The position numbers were made by a program, and so were the translations under genes. A stretch of DNA of 64,000 nucleotides, taken from contig JALNWK010000007.1 in the NCBI GenBank assembly GCA_023230925.1, positions 13,670-77,669 of the forward strand. The letters are read 5' to 3'. Positions 45,181 through 53,553 of the stretch are shown piece by piece. The stretch's first letter is position 1, and each line of letters begins with the position of its first letter. The notes under the pieces were generated by a model. The model searched no databases and was not told the origin of the DNA. It worked only from the letters and a program-made list of their open reading frames with translations. The DNA comes from Limnochordia bacterium (lineage in GTDB: Bacteria > Bacillota > Limnochordia > DUMW01).

Positions 45181-45555
45181 ATCCCCTTTGCATGGAGCAC
45201 TACAGTTCTGTGGCCTATGTTTGGGCTGCGCCTCTGCTCATCAATCACCCATCAACTAGGTCAAGTATATGTTAACACGCGCGGGAGAACCGGTCAATTC
45301 TATAGGCTTAGAAGACAGCGGCGGGTTGCATTAATGCATAAAAATGGCGGGGATAACGTCCAGCGTTTGCCGCCATAAACGCCAGCATCACCCCCACCAA
45401 AACTGACAACAAAAAAGGTCCTGTTTTCCAGTACCAAAGAACAGGACTTTACTGTTTTCTTCGGCATCCAGACAGTCATAGCAATCATTGCCTTAGACTC
45501 ACGGCTTTGCGTCCCAAGCTTTCGCTAGGTTTGCCCTTTCGTTTGTAATATTCGA
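45181..45555. other. Intergenic stretch with one terminator
   Basis: No convincing gene. A 62-codon frame at 45300-45488 (minus) runs through the terminator and has no family resemblance or good ribosome site. Confidence 0.55.
45411..45447 (-). terminator. Rho-independent terminator of the LuxR-type gene
   Basis: Arms GTCCTGTT (45418-45425) and AACAGGAC (45440-45447) pair exactly. On the minus strand the stem is followed by CTTTTTT. It is about 110 bases after the regulator stop. Confidence 0.8.
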
Positions 45556-46182
45556 TTACCGGAATTCCCCTTCTCGCAACGCTAAAACCGCTGCCTGTGT
45601 CCGATCTTGAACATCCAACTTTCGGAGCATATTTGTGATGTGATTTTTAACGGTCTTCTCCGAAATGAAAAGCTCAGCAGCAATTTCCCTATTACTCTTA
45701 CCATCAACGATTGCCCTGAGAACTTCCATTTCCCTACGAGTTAGAATCTCTGCCACAGATGAAGAAGCTTTTCCTGTTTCCTTTTTAGTCGTATGGGACC
45801 TTTTCTTTTTGTGAACCGCCGCCAATATGGCTTTTACCAATTGCTCAGGGGTAACGTCCTGGCGCACAAATCCGGCTATACCAGCATAGAAGGCTTGGGC
45901 CAATGCCTTGGGGCTATTTAAAGGAACCAAGCCTAGGACAAAAACGTCCTCAAGCATAGAAGCAATCCTAGCCGCAAATAACTGTGCATTCTGGACAGAC
46001 TCCTCACTAAGGTTAATAATCAGCACATGGGGCTTAAGGGCTTCTGCCTTAGTAACGCCTTCCTTGAGGTCAATAGCCGTCCCAACGACCTTGATCCTAG
46101 GCTCCTGACCTAAAATCGACTCAAGCCCGGCCCGCACTATATGATTGGGTTCGCAGATCAATACCTTAGTAAGGGCCAACAA
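45556..46182 (-). CDS. LuxR/NarL-family regulator with degenerate receiver
   Basis: The product has 208 residues. The C-terminal LuxR helix-turn-helix is intact (LTRREMEVLRAIVDGKSNRE, then SEKTVKNHITNMLRKL). The N-terminal receiver fold is recognisable, but its phosphorylation site is lost: the acidic pair reads EP in LICEPNH, the phospho-acceptor position reads Asn in LIINLSEES, and the conserved Lys reads Arg in GFVRQDV. It should therefore act without phosphorylation. No histidine kinase is nearby. The start is TTG 46182 (or 46179) after GGAGGCGAGGGG. Confidence 0.92.
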   Translation of the reverse strand: MLALTKVLICEPNHIVRAGLESILGQEPRIKVVGTAIDLKEGVTKAEALKPHVLIINLSEESVQNAQLFAARIASMLEDVFVLGLVPLNSPKALAQAFYAGIAGFVRQDVTPEQLVKAILAAVHKKKRSHTTKKETGKASSSVAEILTRREMEVLRAIVDGKSNREIAAELFISEKTVKNHITNMLRKLDVQDRTQAAVLALREGEFR

Positions 46183-46331
46183 CCCCTCGCCTCCAATTCA
46201 ACGCAGTAAAACCCGTTAGTAAATTGGCGGCCCTCTCACATATAATTATCGGTGTCTATCTGTATTAGTTTAGGGAAAATGTATCAATTACTATCCTCGG
46301 TAGCTGAAGGAAATCGTCCTAGAATACATGT

Positions 46332-46517
46332 TTAGTCCGAGGAACCAAAGGACTGCTGAGCATCCTGTGGTTCCTTGGAGGTAGACTGAAGATCATCTAA
46401 GGTCTTCTCTATTTTCCTAGTAATCTCATCAAGGCGTCTTTGCGTTTGCTCCAACTCCACAAGCAAATCTCCCAACCGGGAATCGTCCACGCGCCCCACC
46501 CGCTTTCTTGTCTGCAC
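46332..46517 (-). CDS. Small coiled-coil hypothetical protein
   Basis: A 61-residue product with a heptad-like helix (LVELEQTQRRLDEITRKIEK) and a polar tail. It has a GTG start 12 bases downstream of mtnP and a weak ribosome site. No family is recognised. Charged helix composition and operon-like spacing favour a real gene. Confidence 0.5.
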   Translation of the reverse strand: MQTRKRVGRVDDSRLGDLLVELEQTQRRLDEITRKIEKTLDDLQSTSKEPQDAQQSFGSSD

Positions 46518-46529
46518 ACCACTGGTCTA

Positions 46530-47330
46530 TTACATTCTCGCCGTACCCAAAGCGTCCTTGCATCCGCACGCTCTATCCGAAGGTATCTTTTCGATCATCT
46601 TGAAGATTAGGTTTCTTAGTCGATCATTATTCTCGCTAAACACCCGAATTACCTCTTCATGACTTACCGGTAAAATGTCAGGATTGCCCGCTAGTCCCGC
46701 ATCATAGTCGGTAATTAAGGCAATGTTTACATAGCACATCTCCAGTTCCCTGGCGAGGATCGCCTCGGGGTACTGAGTCATGTTAATGACTTCCCAACCC
46801 TGTGCGGCAAAAAACCGGCTCTCCGCCCGGGATGAAAAACGGGGCCCTTGGATCACAACAACAGTTCCCTGGGAGTGAACACTAAGTCCCATCTGTTCAG
46901 CACAGGTTAGAGCATGTTGCCTTAATTGGCCGCAATAGGGTTCTGCACTACTAATATGTGTTGTCGTAGGTCCATCGTAGAAGGTATCCCTCCGCCCATG
47001 GGTAAAGTTCACAAACTGATCGGAGATCACAAAATCACCGGGTTCAACTCCAGGCTGTAAGCTCCCTGCTGCGCATGGCCCGATGAGACGTTCCACACCT
47101 AAATGCTTCATAGCCCAGACATTGGCCCGATAGTTGATCATATGGGGCGGGTAGATGTGTTCCTTACCATGCCGGGGCAAGAAGGCAACTTGCTTACCAC
47201 CAATGGTTGTCAACGCGATTTTATCGCTAGGAGCACCGTAGGGAGTCTCCACCCAAATCTCCTCAACATCATCCGCTAACTGATAAAAACCAGATCCACC
47301 GAATACGCCTATTTCTGCTCTTTTTATCAT
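46530..47330 (-). CDS. mtnP: S-methyl-5'-thioadenosine (or -inosine) phosphorylase
   Basis: It cleaves methylthioadenosine with phosphate to adenine and methylthioribose-1-phosphate, recycling the by-product of SAM use. The product has 266 residues. Motifs are IGVFGGSGFYQL, FLPRHGKEHIYPPHMINYRAN, GPCAAGSLQPGV, VVIQGPRFSSRAESRFF and NMTQYPEAILARELEMCY. The nucleobase loop (ITDYDAGLAG) contains the Asp pair that favours 6-amino purines. It has its own promoter (47548-47576) and a structured leader, and lies downstream of ahcY and metK. Confidence 0.93.
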   Translation of the reverse strand: MIKRAEIGVFGGSGFYQLADDVEEIWVETPYGAPSDKIALTTIGGKQVAFLPRHGKEHIYPPHMINYRANVWAMKHLGVERLIGPCAAGSLQPGVEPGDFVISDQFVNFTHGRRDTFYDGPTTTHISSAEPYCGQLRQHALTCAEQMGLSVHSQGTVVVIQGPRFSSRAESRFFAAQGWEVINMTQYPEAILARELEMCYVNIALITDYDAGLAGNPDILPVSHEEVIRVFSENNDRLRNLIFKMIEKIPSDRACGCKDALGTARM

Positions 47331-47463
47331 TCCCTCGCGGTAGTCCCTCCCTTGGGATCCACCACTTCTCCCACCTTTCCTTATAGGTTAGCCAACCCTA
47401 AACCTATCTCCCTGTATTTCCTTTGATCGGGTATACACTAGCCAGGTTAGCTTCTTTTTATAT

Positions 47464-47542
47464 GGAAGTCAGAGTATCGGGCATAGGGACTGTTTGTCCC
47501 CCCATGGACTCCGGCAGAATCTAATCCCTACACCCGACTTCC
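47464..47542 (-). ncRNA. Structured 5' leader element before mtnP
   Basis: The minus-strand RNA would start at its first base and fold. GGAAGTC pairs with GACTTCC (closing stem), then GGG/CCC, a TG/TG internal loop, TAGGGA/TCCCTA, and an apical GTCC-ATGGGG-GGAC hairpin. It does not match a riboswitch class I can name. About 130 more leader bases follow before the ATG, including ATAGGTT/AACCTAT. Confidence 0.5.
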
Positions 47543-47547
47543 CGCAT

Positions 47548-47576
47548 ATTATAACATTTAGCTATGCTTTGTTCAA
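47548..47576 (-). promoter_or_regulatory. mtnP promoter
   Basis: On the minus strand TTGAAC (47576-47571), exactly 17 bases, then a perfect TATAAT (47553-47548). Transcription would begin near 47542, the first base of the structured leader. Confidence 0.8.
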
Positions 47577-47659
47577 TCCTATTGTACTCCCCATGAGGAA
47601 AGATTACTATTGTGATACCCTCGGCTTGCTCCAAGGGTTCTTGGGCATACATATGCATC

Positions 47660-48916
47660 TTAGGTACCGTGCCGCCAGTCTGCCAAGTATGCCACTTGTT
47701 GTGGTGTTAGTGTGTCAATGTCGATGTTCAAGCTAGCCAGTTTCAATTTCGCCACGTTATGATCAATCGGTTCCGGTACAGGATATACTCCGTTGTCTAA
47801 TCGCTCACTGTTGGTAATCAAATACTCCACGGAGAGGGCCTGATTGGCAAAACTCATATCCATCACCTGTGCAGGGTGTCCTTCAGCCGCTGAGAGGTTA
47901 ACTAGCCGCCCCTCCGCTAGCAACCGAACCCGCCGACCAGACGGTAGGGTGTATTGCAGCACATGCTCCCGCAACTCCTCTACATTAACAGCTAACTCCC
48001 TTAGGGCCTTGATGTTAATCTCTACATCGAAGTGCCCGGAATTGGCTAGCAGCACCTTGTCCTTCATTTGACCAAAGTGCTGGGCATCTATGACATTGAT
48101 GTTCCCAGTCACAGTGACGAAAATATCACCCAAAGGTGCCGCATCAGCCAAAGGCATCACGCGGTACCCATCCATTACAGCCTCCAGGGCCTTGAGGGGA
48201 TCTACCTCGGTGACGATCACATTGGCTCCAAGCCCTGCCGCCCTCCGGGCCACACCCCGCCCACACCATCCATAGCCAACTACCACGAAGGTGGTACCGC
48301 AAATAAGGTGATTGGTCGCTCGGAGAATACCATCAAGGGTAGATTGCCCTGTTCCATACCGATTGTCAAACATATGTTTAGTTAAGGCATCGTTAACAGC
48401 AATGATTGGATACTGCAAAACATGCTTACTGGCCATAGCCGTGAGACGGACTACTCCCGTGGTCGTCTCCTCGGTACCACCCACAATCCGGGGCAACAGC
48501 TCCTTCCGCTGGGTATGGACGAAATTGACCAAATCCGCTCCGTCATCCATGGTGATCATCGGCTCAAAATCAAGTACTTGATTAATGTGACGGTAATACG
48601 CCTCATTGTCTTCGCCACGTATGGCATAGGTAGGAATCTCAAAAACTTCATTAAGGGCACTGGCCACATCATCCTGGGTACTTAGAGGGTTTGATGCACA
48701 AAGGGCTACCTTTGCGCCCCCGGCCTTGAGGGTTCTCATGAGATTGGCCGTTTCTGTGGTCACATGTAGACAAGCGGCAATGCAAACTCCTTCAAGGGGA
48801 CGGGTAACCTCCCATTGCTGACGAATGGAACCGAGAACTGGCATAGCATCATCGGCCCACAGGATCCGCTTTGTGCCTTTTTCCTTTAGACTACTATCTT
48901 TGTGTTCACCCAGCAA
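47660..48916 (-). CDS. ahcY: Adenosylhomocysteinase
   Basis: It hydrolyses S-adenosylhomocysteine to adenosine and homocysteine using bound NAD+, closing the methylation cycle. The product has 418 residues. Motifs are ACLHVTTETANLMRTL, GAKVALCASNPLSTQDDVA, GRATNHL-like ILRATNHLICGTTFVVVGYG and the Rossmann GYGWCGRGVARRAAGLGA, then VLLANSGHFDVEI. TTG 48916 with AAAGGAGG at seven bases is the proper start; the longer frame to 49006 runs into metK. It lies 26 bases after metK, so they are co-transcribed under the SAM riboswitch. Confidence 0.96.
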   Translation of the reverse strand: MLGEHKDSSLKEKGTKRILWADDAMPVLGSIRQQWEVTRPLEGVCIAACLHVTTETANLMRTLKAGGAKVALCASNPLSTQDDVASALNEVFEIPTYAIRGEDNEAYYRHINQVLDFEPMITMDDGADLVNFVHTQRKELLPRIVGGTEETTTGVVRLTAMASKHVLQYPIIAVNDALTKHMFDNRYGTGQSTLDGILRATNHLICGTTFVVVGYGWCGRGVARRAAGLGANVIVTEVDPLKALEAVMDGYRVMPLADAAPLGDIFVTVTGNINVIDAQHFGQMKDKVLLANSGHFDVEINIKALRELAVNVEELREHVLQYTLPSGRRVRLLAEGRLVNLSAAEGHPAQVMDMSFANQALSVEYLITNSERLDNGVYPVPEPIDHNVAKLKLASLNIDIDTLTPQQVAYLADWRHGT

Positions 48917-48942
48917 GAATACTCCTCCTTTCTCCGTTAGCC

Positions 48943-50160
48943 TTATTTGCGGGTCACTGTGCTGACTTGCTGCCTTAGGACCTTTGCTTTGTCTGTTTTC
49001 TCCCAAGGTAGATCTAAGTCGGTCCGTCCGAAATGGCCATAGGCTGCAATCTGTTTATAGATGGGCCGCCGCAGATCTAAATCTCGGATAATCGCCCCAG
49101 GACGCAAATCAAAATGCTTACGGACCAGATCAGTAATCTGTTCATCGGGAATCACCCCGGTACCAAAGCTATCAACCATCAAGGAGACAGGATGCATCAC
49201 CCCAATGGCATAGGCAACTTGGATTTCACACCGACGAGCCAATCCTGCCGCAACAATATTCTTCGCCACGTAACGAGCAGCATACGCGGCACAACGATCC
49301 ACCTTGGTAGGGTCCTTCCCCGATAGGGCCCCTCCTCCGTGTCTCGCCATACCTCCATAGGTATCTACGATGATCTTACGACCAGTAAGACCCGAATCCC
49401 CTTGAGGTCCCCCCACCACAAAGCGACCGGTGGGGTTGATGTAATACTTGGTCTGTTCATCGAGCAGATCCTTTGGGATTAAGGGCTTAATCACTTGGTC
49501 AACGATATCCTGCTCTAGCTGTTCCCGACTCACCTCTAGGCTGTGCTGGGCGGAAATAACCACTGTATCGATGCGCACCGGACGGTCATTTTCGTACTGC
49601 ACCGTTACCTGGGATTTGCCATCGGGACGCAGATAGGGCAACTTGTTAGACTTCCTTACTTGACTTAGCCTTCGGGTCAACTTATGGGCAAGCGAAATGG
49701 GCAAAGGCATCAATTCCGGGGTTTCATCGCACGCGTATCCAAACATTAAGCCCTGATCTCCAGCACCACAGTGCTCTAATTCACAATCGTCCTGGGCAAG
49801 ACTGCGGGCCTCCAAGGCTCGTTCAACCCCCACCGCGATATCCGGTGACTGCTCATCAATCGAGGTCAACACCGCACAAGTATCCGCATCAAACCCATAC
49901 TTAGCCCGATCGTACCCGATCTCTCGAACCGTATCCCTGGCGATTTTAGGGATATCTACGTAGGAGGAGGTGGTAATCTCCCCCATCACTAACACGAGTC
50001 CTGTGGTTACAGCCACCTCACAGGCCACTCTAGCGGCCGGGTCCTTTGCAATGATCTCGTCTAAGACGGCATCAGAGATCTGATCACAGATCTTATCAGG
50101 ATGTCCTTCGGTCACCGACTCAGAAGTGAATAGGTAGTTCCTTTTATTATTAGTCAACAT
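48943..50160 (-). CDS. metK: S-adenosylmethionine synthetase
   Basis: It makes SAM from methionine and ATP. The product has 405 residues. Motifs are FTSESVTEGHPDKICDQISD, the GAGDQGLMFGYA loop, GGPQGDSGLTGRKIIVDTYG and GGGALSGKDPTKVDRCAAYA. ATG 50160 with GGGGG just upstream is the start; the frame running on to 50361 is riboswitch sequence, not protein. It is controlled by the S-box at 50174-50330. Confidence 0.97.
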   Translation of the reverse strand: MLTNNKRNYLFTSESVTEGHPDKICDQISDAVLDEIIAKDPAARVACEVAVTTGLVLVMGEITTSSYVDIPKIARDTVREIGYDRAKYGFDADTCAVLTSIDEQSPDIAVGVERALEARSLAQDDCELEHCGAGDQGLMFGYACDETPELMPLPISLAHKLTRRLSQVRKSNKLPYLRPDGKSQVTVQYENDRPVRIDTVVISAQHSLEVSREQLEQDIVDQVIKPLIPKDLLDEQTKYYINPTGRFVVGGPQGDSGLTGRKIIVDTYGGMARHGGGALSGKDPTKVDRCAAYAARYVAKNIVAAGLARRCEIQVAYAIGVMHPVSLMVDSFGTGVIPDEQITDLVRKHFDLRPGAIIRDLDLRRPIYKQIAAYGHFGRTDLDLPWEKTDKAKVLRQQVSTVTRK

Positions 50161-50173
50161 TACAACCCCCCAT

Positions 50174-50330
50174 ACAAAAAACGACCTCTCCGATTCACGG
50201 AAGAGGCCGACCTTGTGAAATCTTATCTTCCAGAACGGTTTGCATTCTGCAGGAATTAGCACCTGATGGGATACCATCGGTTGCCGGGTTTCATCGGGCC
50301 AGTCCCTCCACCTCTCACGATGAGCCAATA
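50174..50330 (-). ncRNA. SAM-I (S-box) riboswitch with terminator
   Basis: The minus strand carries the S-box core: CTCATCGTGAGAGGTGGAGG, GACTGGCCCGATGAAACCCG, GCAACC, then GGTGCTAATTCCTGC. It is followed by a terminator stem GGCCTCTTCCG...CGGAGAGGTCG (50182-50209) and TTTTTT (50175-50180). High SAM should fold the aptamer and terminate before metK. Confidence 0.95.
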
Positions 50331-50701
50331 TTCGCTTGTCTTCATACATCCTAACATACAAGTCACGAAACCGTCAATCACACGCAATCACTCACTTATA
50401 ATCTTACCGAAGAGGGGTTGGATCACTCACGACGAATTCTTACCGAGGGGATGGGTTTTGAGAATGTCACAATCAAGTCGTCGTGAGTACATGATAACAA
50501 TGCAGAAGCGATACAAACAGGCCTTCACTAACCTGGTTGTCCGCTGGCATTTGAAGGGGCAACTTCATAGTCGCTCCTAAACCTGGTATTTCCCCTCATG
50601 CCGGGAAAGCCACCTCCTTTACTTCCACACTAGCCAATCTAAAGTATACGTTTTCTGGCGATGACCCTCCTCGCCAGAAAACCTGCAGACTTCCTATGCA
50701 C
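50331..50701. other. Intergenic stretch with an IS relic
   Basis: Apart from the transposase-like fragment at 50464-50580 nothing is recognised. Confidence 0.5.
50464..50580 (+). pseudogene. Possible N-terminal fragment of an integrase-type transposase
   Basis: ATG 50464 encodes MSQSSRREYMITMQKRYKQA, which resembles the N-terminus of ISNCY/integrase-like transposases (pattern SRREYLxxxxxRYxxA). The frame ends after 38 codons with no catalytic domain. It is probably a relic. Confidence 0.33.
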
Positions 50702-51070
50702 TTACTCTTTACTGTAGATGTAAGTCAGGACTGCCCTAAGTATAGAGACCAAAGCAAAAAGGAGGGCAACAGCCAGCTCCACTGCTTTCATTGAGATATG
50801 TTGAACGTGAAAGAGGTTGTTATTTAGTATTACCAAAGTCAGTAGTACTCCCAGCAACAACATGAACATAGATAGAATAACTGAGTTCACTTTGCATATG
50901 ATCCGCTCACTTTGGCTGATCCGCTTTCCAGGCATAACGAAGAAGAAGCTAAAGAAACCGAAGAAGGCAAAAAACACGTACTGAGGTTCCCCTTGGTAGG
51001 ATCTCAAAAAACCCATAAAACCTAGTAACCCCAACAAACCAAGCCAATTAATTTGTGACCTTGTTGACAT
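50702..51070 (-). CDS. Small membrane protein, DUF3796-like
   Basis: The product has 122 residues and about four membrane segments (WLGLLGLLGFMGFL, YVFFAFFGFFSFFFVMPG, VILSMFMLLLGVLLTLVIL, AVELAVALLFALVSILRAVL). The layout resembles DUF3796 proteins, often next to regulators in Firmicutes, but no such regulator is seen here. ATG 51070 after GAGGGGAG is preferred over the longer form to 51118. Function unknown. Confidence 0.75.
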   Translation of the reverse strand: MSTRSQINWLGLLGLLGFMGFLRSYQGEPQYVFFAFFGFFSFFFVMPGKRISQSERIICKVNSVILSMFMLLLGVLLTLVILNNNLFHVQHISMKAVELAVALLFALVSILRAVLTYIYSKE

Positions 51071-51433
51071 AGTCTCCCCTCGCTGTTGCATTTTCCTTAG
51101 TCGCAAAGACCGACCCATGCTTCATTGTACCATAATGCAATTCCCACATGCCTTCGCTCGGCCATACCGATATCCTAACTGACAAATCGTATACTAGCCT
51201 AGTCGCAAACGAGGTGAGTAGTATTGCCTTTGTAGCCTGTACTCCATCCCTGCAAAAAACCCTTGGCCCGAATGCCTTGGTATTTTATCGCCCGTACTTC
51301 CTACGCGCCTATTAGGCTTCTAGTACTCATAGGTACTGGATTGGATATTTGGTCTTCTTCAGAGTTCCCAGGTATTTAGTTAACCACGCGGGACACCCTA
51401 AGTCTGCTGAACAGAATTCAGTGTTTTTCTCTG
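51071..51433. other. Intergenic stretch, nothing recognised
   Basis: No coding frame, strong hairpin or promoter pair that I can support. Confidence 0.5.
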
Positions 51434-52288
51434 CTATTTAAACTCGAACCTAGCAACCACCGGTCGATGATCCGAAGCTTGCTCCATAAGCACTTGATAA
51501 TCCAAGGCTAAAAGTTGTTTAGAATGGTAGATGCGGTCGATCCGTGCTCCCTTTGCCGAGGAGCTAGGGAAAGTACCATAATCCCGTTCAAATTGACTTG
51601 CTGCGTCGGTATAGTGCTGTTCTAACAGATGAATTGACTCCTCTTTCTCGGCATTCCAGTCCCCAAGTAGTATCACCGGACCGGAAAGCTGCCTCGTGTA
51701 AGCTAGGATCTGTTGCACATGAAGGGTCCGCTCCTTAGCATTAAGCCCCAAATGAGTAACGACCACATTTAACAGCCCTACATCGGGCACGTCGACCACA
51801 ACGTGGAGAAAGGCGCGGTCTTCATCGGTAAACTGCTTAGATAAGCGATTATTGTAGGCCTCAACAATAGGATATTTGCTCAAAATTGCGTTGCCAAAAT
51901 ATCCGTTCCAGAGCTTTGATAGGGCTGGGCCATAGGCATAATGCATGCCTAATCCTTCTGCTAAAGTACTTAGCTGATTCTCCACTAATGACCGTCGAGC
52001 ATATCGCACGTCAACCTCCTGCAACCCGATAATATCCGGGAGTTCGGGAGTGGAAAGCACCTTACCAGTGGCACCCAAATCCAATGATCCGTCCATGCTC
52101 CGTCCATAGTTGATGTTATAGGTCATCACTAAGATACTCGATACCGGTACCGTCGGTTGCTGTGTACAATAACTACCTGACAGGACAGGGTGGCCCTCAT
52201 CTGGTTTATGTAAACATGCAGATAACAGAAACAATACGATGATGGTAACCCCCAACTTTCTCCACAGCAACCAGACCACTTCTCTCAC
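51434..52288 (-). CDS. Endonuclease/exonuclease/phosphatase-family lipoprotein
   Basis: The product has about 284 residues. A lipoprotein signal (LGVTIIVLFLLSAC) is followed by an EEP domain: VMTYNINYGRSMDG, DIIGLQEVDVRYARRS, VVVTHLGLNAKERT, ILLGDWNAEKEE and ASDHRPVVARF. These contain the metal-binding Glu, Asp, Asn and catalytic His residues. It may hydrolyse extracellular nucleic acid or phosphodiesters. The start is uncertain. GTG 52288 overlaps the stop of an 8-codon frame (MEKMKHIL, ATG 52311) that has its own AAGGGG site, so either the genes are coupled or one base is missing and ATG 52311 is the true start. Confidence 0.85.
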   Translation of the reverse strand: MREVVWLLWRKLGVTIIVLFLLSACLHKPDEGHPVLSGSYCTQQPTVPVSSILVMTYNINYGRSMDGSLDLGATGKVLSTPELPDIIGLQEVDVRYARRSLVENQLSTLAEGLGMHYAYGPALSKLWNGYFGNAILSKYPIVEAYNNRLSKQFTDEDRAFLHVVVDVPDVGLLNVVVTHLGLNAKERTLHVQQILAYTRQLSGPVILLGDWNAEKEESIHLLEQHYTDAASQFERDYGTFPSSSAKGARIDRIYHSKQLLALDYQVLMEQASDHRPVVARFEFK

Positions 52289-52311
52289 AGTATATGTTTC
52301 ATTTTTTCCAT

Positions 52312-52754
52312 GAAACCGCCCCTTTTCCCTGCAAGAATTGTCTGGTAATACACAATTAACGAACGCAAAGGATTTTGCCCAAACACCGCCCTGCCTCAGA
52401 GTGAGAAAAACTTTGATAAGGATTAATTGGCCCAACTGTTCTACAGGGTGGGAGTAACAAGAACCAGTCGAATAGGTGGTCCAGATCCCACTTAGGGGAA
52501 GGCAGTAACCCTTGAGGTTCTTCCCACCGAGTAGATGATACTCGTCTACGCGATAGGTCCCTCTGGCCAAGTCCATGGGACGGTCCGTCCGGCGTCAGAT
52601 TATGAAAGATTGGGCAGGTAAAGCTATGCACAGTTGCTCTCGGGTAAAGTCGTCGGGCTAGAGGAATCCCCTTTAGAGTCAGGAGGACATCGCATCCGGG
52701 GTTAGCAATAACAGTATCGTTTCTTTGGGCCAAGGCAATGTGGTTACGTGCAGG
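52312..52754. other. Unassigned stretch, possibly decayed coding DNA
   Basis: On the minus strand two overlapping frames (52733 down to about 52580, then 52576 downward) would join with one frameshift into about 140 codons. They have no recognisable family and weak codon bias. I do not call a gene. Confidence 0.35.
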
Positions 52755-52934
52755 TTACTCAGTCTGTATGCGTTCAAGGCGGTCGCGCACGTGTGCTAAT
52801 CTGCTTCGGGTTGTCCTAACTGATCTTTCAGCATCCCACTTGTCAAAAGCTTCAGCAGGTATTCTGCCGGGTAGACTATCAGGATAACGCGTTGGGATAT
52901 AATACTTGTCTAGGCTTGCACCAAGGGGGATCAT
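52755..52934 (-). pseudogene. Truncated HEPN-domain protein
   Basis: ATG 52934 (ATGA overlap with the nucleotidyltransferase stop) encodes 59 residues with the HEPN C-terminal signature LDKYYIPTRYPDSLPGRIPA. The N-terminal half of the domain, including the RxxxxH catalytic helix, is missing, since HEPN proteins are about 120-140 residues. It is the remnant toxin half of a HEPN/MNT pair. Confidence 0.65.
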
Positions 52935-53328
52935 CGTCTTAAACGTTGGATCAAAATGCTTCGCATCCCGGCAAGCTCTGCCACTATCTCCCCAGACGGT
53001 CTCTTCCCCTGCTCCTCGGCTAGATGATGAAAGCTACGATGATGACGCAAATGCTCCCATTTCCAAGGTATGTAAACAAGCATGTCAACCGGAATGCCCG
53101 GTGGAAGAAGGCTAATTAGATCATCCGCGCGGTGTAGAAATAGTTTACCGGTGGGCCGAATAACGATAAGATCAATGTCACTTCTAGAATGCAAGTTCCC
53201 CGTGCATGGGATCCGAAACGAACCACGCGCTCAACATCCGCTCCCGGTAGAGCCGCAACAGACTGCTGCAACGCTACGTCCAGTAAAGCTTTTCGTTCTT
53301 TTTGCGAAATCCCGTGGTTGCACCTTCG
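52931..53328 (-). pseudogene. Frameshifted nucleotidyltransferase (MNT) gene
   Basis: One frame reads VERVVRFGSHARG, then the frame must shift by one base near 53196 to continue HSRSDIDLIVIRPTG and LLPPGIPVDMLVYIPWKWE. Restoring one base gives GSHARG-5 residues-SDID, the exact spacing of the Pol-beta nucleotidyltransferase motif. No start codon is visible in the upstream frame, so the gene is broken or mis-sequenced. MNT proteins neutralise HEPN toxins by AMPylation. Confidence 0.65.
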
Positions 53329-53517
53329 TCTACCTCAATATGCCGCGTTTCGGATGCAGCGTTCACTAAGCAATTAGCACCGGAATACCCACTGTGATCA
53401 GCGCGAGTATTAGAATAAGGGTACAGAGTTTGTACCTAAAATCAATTGACTTTTCCAGGGCAGTAAACGCTGAATTAGAGCAATACAAAGAACTAATTAT
53501 TCTAAGGTTGGCCTTGT

Positions 53518-53553
53518 TTAAACACAAGAGCCGCTGCTAATCGGCTCTTGTGT
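53518..53553 (-). terminator. Terminator overlapping the ldh stop
   Basis: ACACAAGAGCCG (53522-53533) pairs with CGGCTCTTGTGT (53542-53553), a perfect 12-base stem whose loop contains the ldh TAG. It is followed on the minus strand by TTTAAAC. Confidence 0.75.

Larger units (their letters stand above)
47331..47659. other. mtnP-ahcY intergenic stretch
   Basis: Holds the mtnP promoter and leader described separately. No coding frame is supported. Confidence 0.6.

Noticed and set aside
45300..45488. 62-codon minus-strand frame
   Set aside because: It runs through the terminator of the LuxR-type gene and looks random.
50161..50361. N-terminal extension of metK to 50361
   Set aside because: This is SAM riboswitch sequence; MetK begins at ATG 50160.
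52356..52733. 125-codon minus-strand frame upstream of the exonuclease lipoprotein
   Set aside because: It could join a second frame into a decayed gene, but no family or convincing codon bias is visible.
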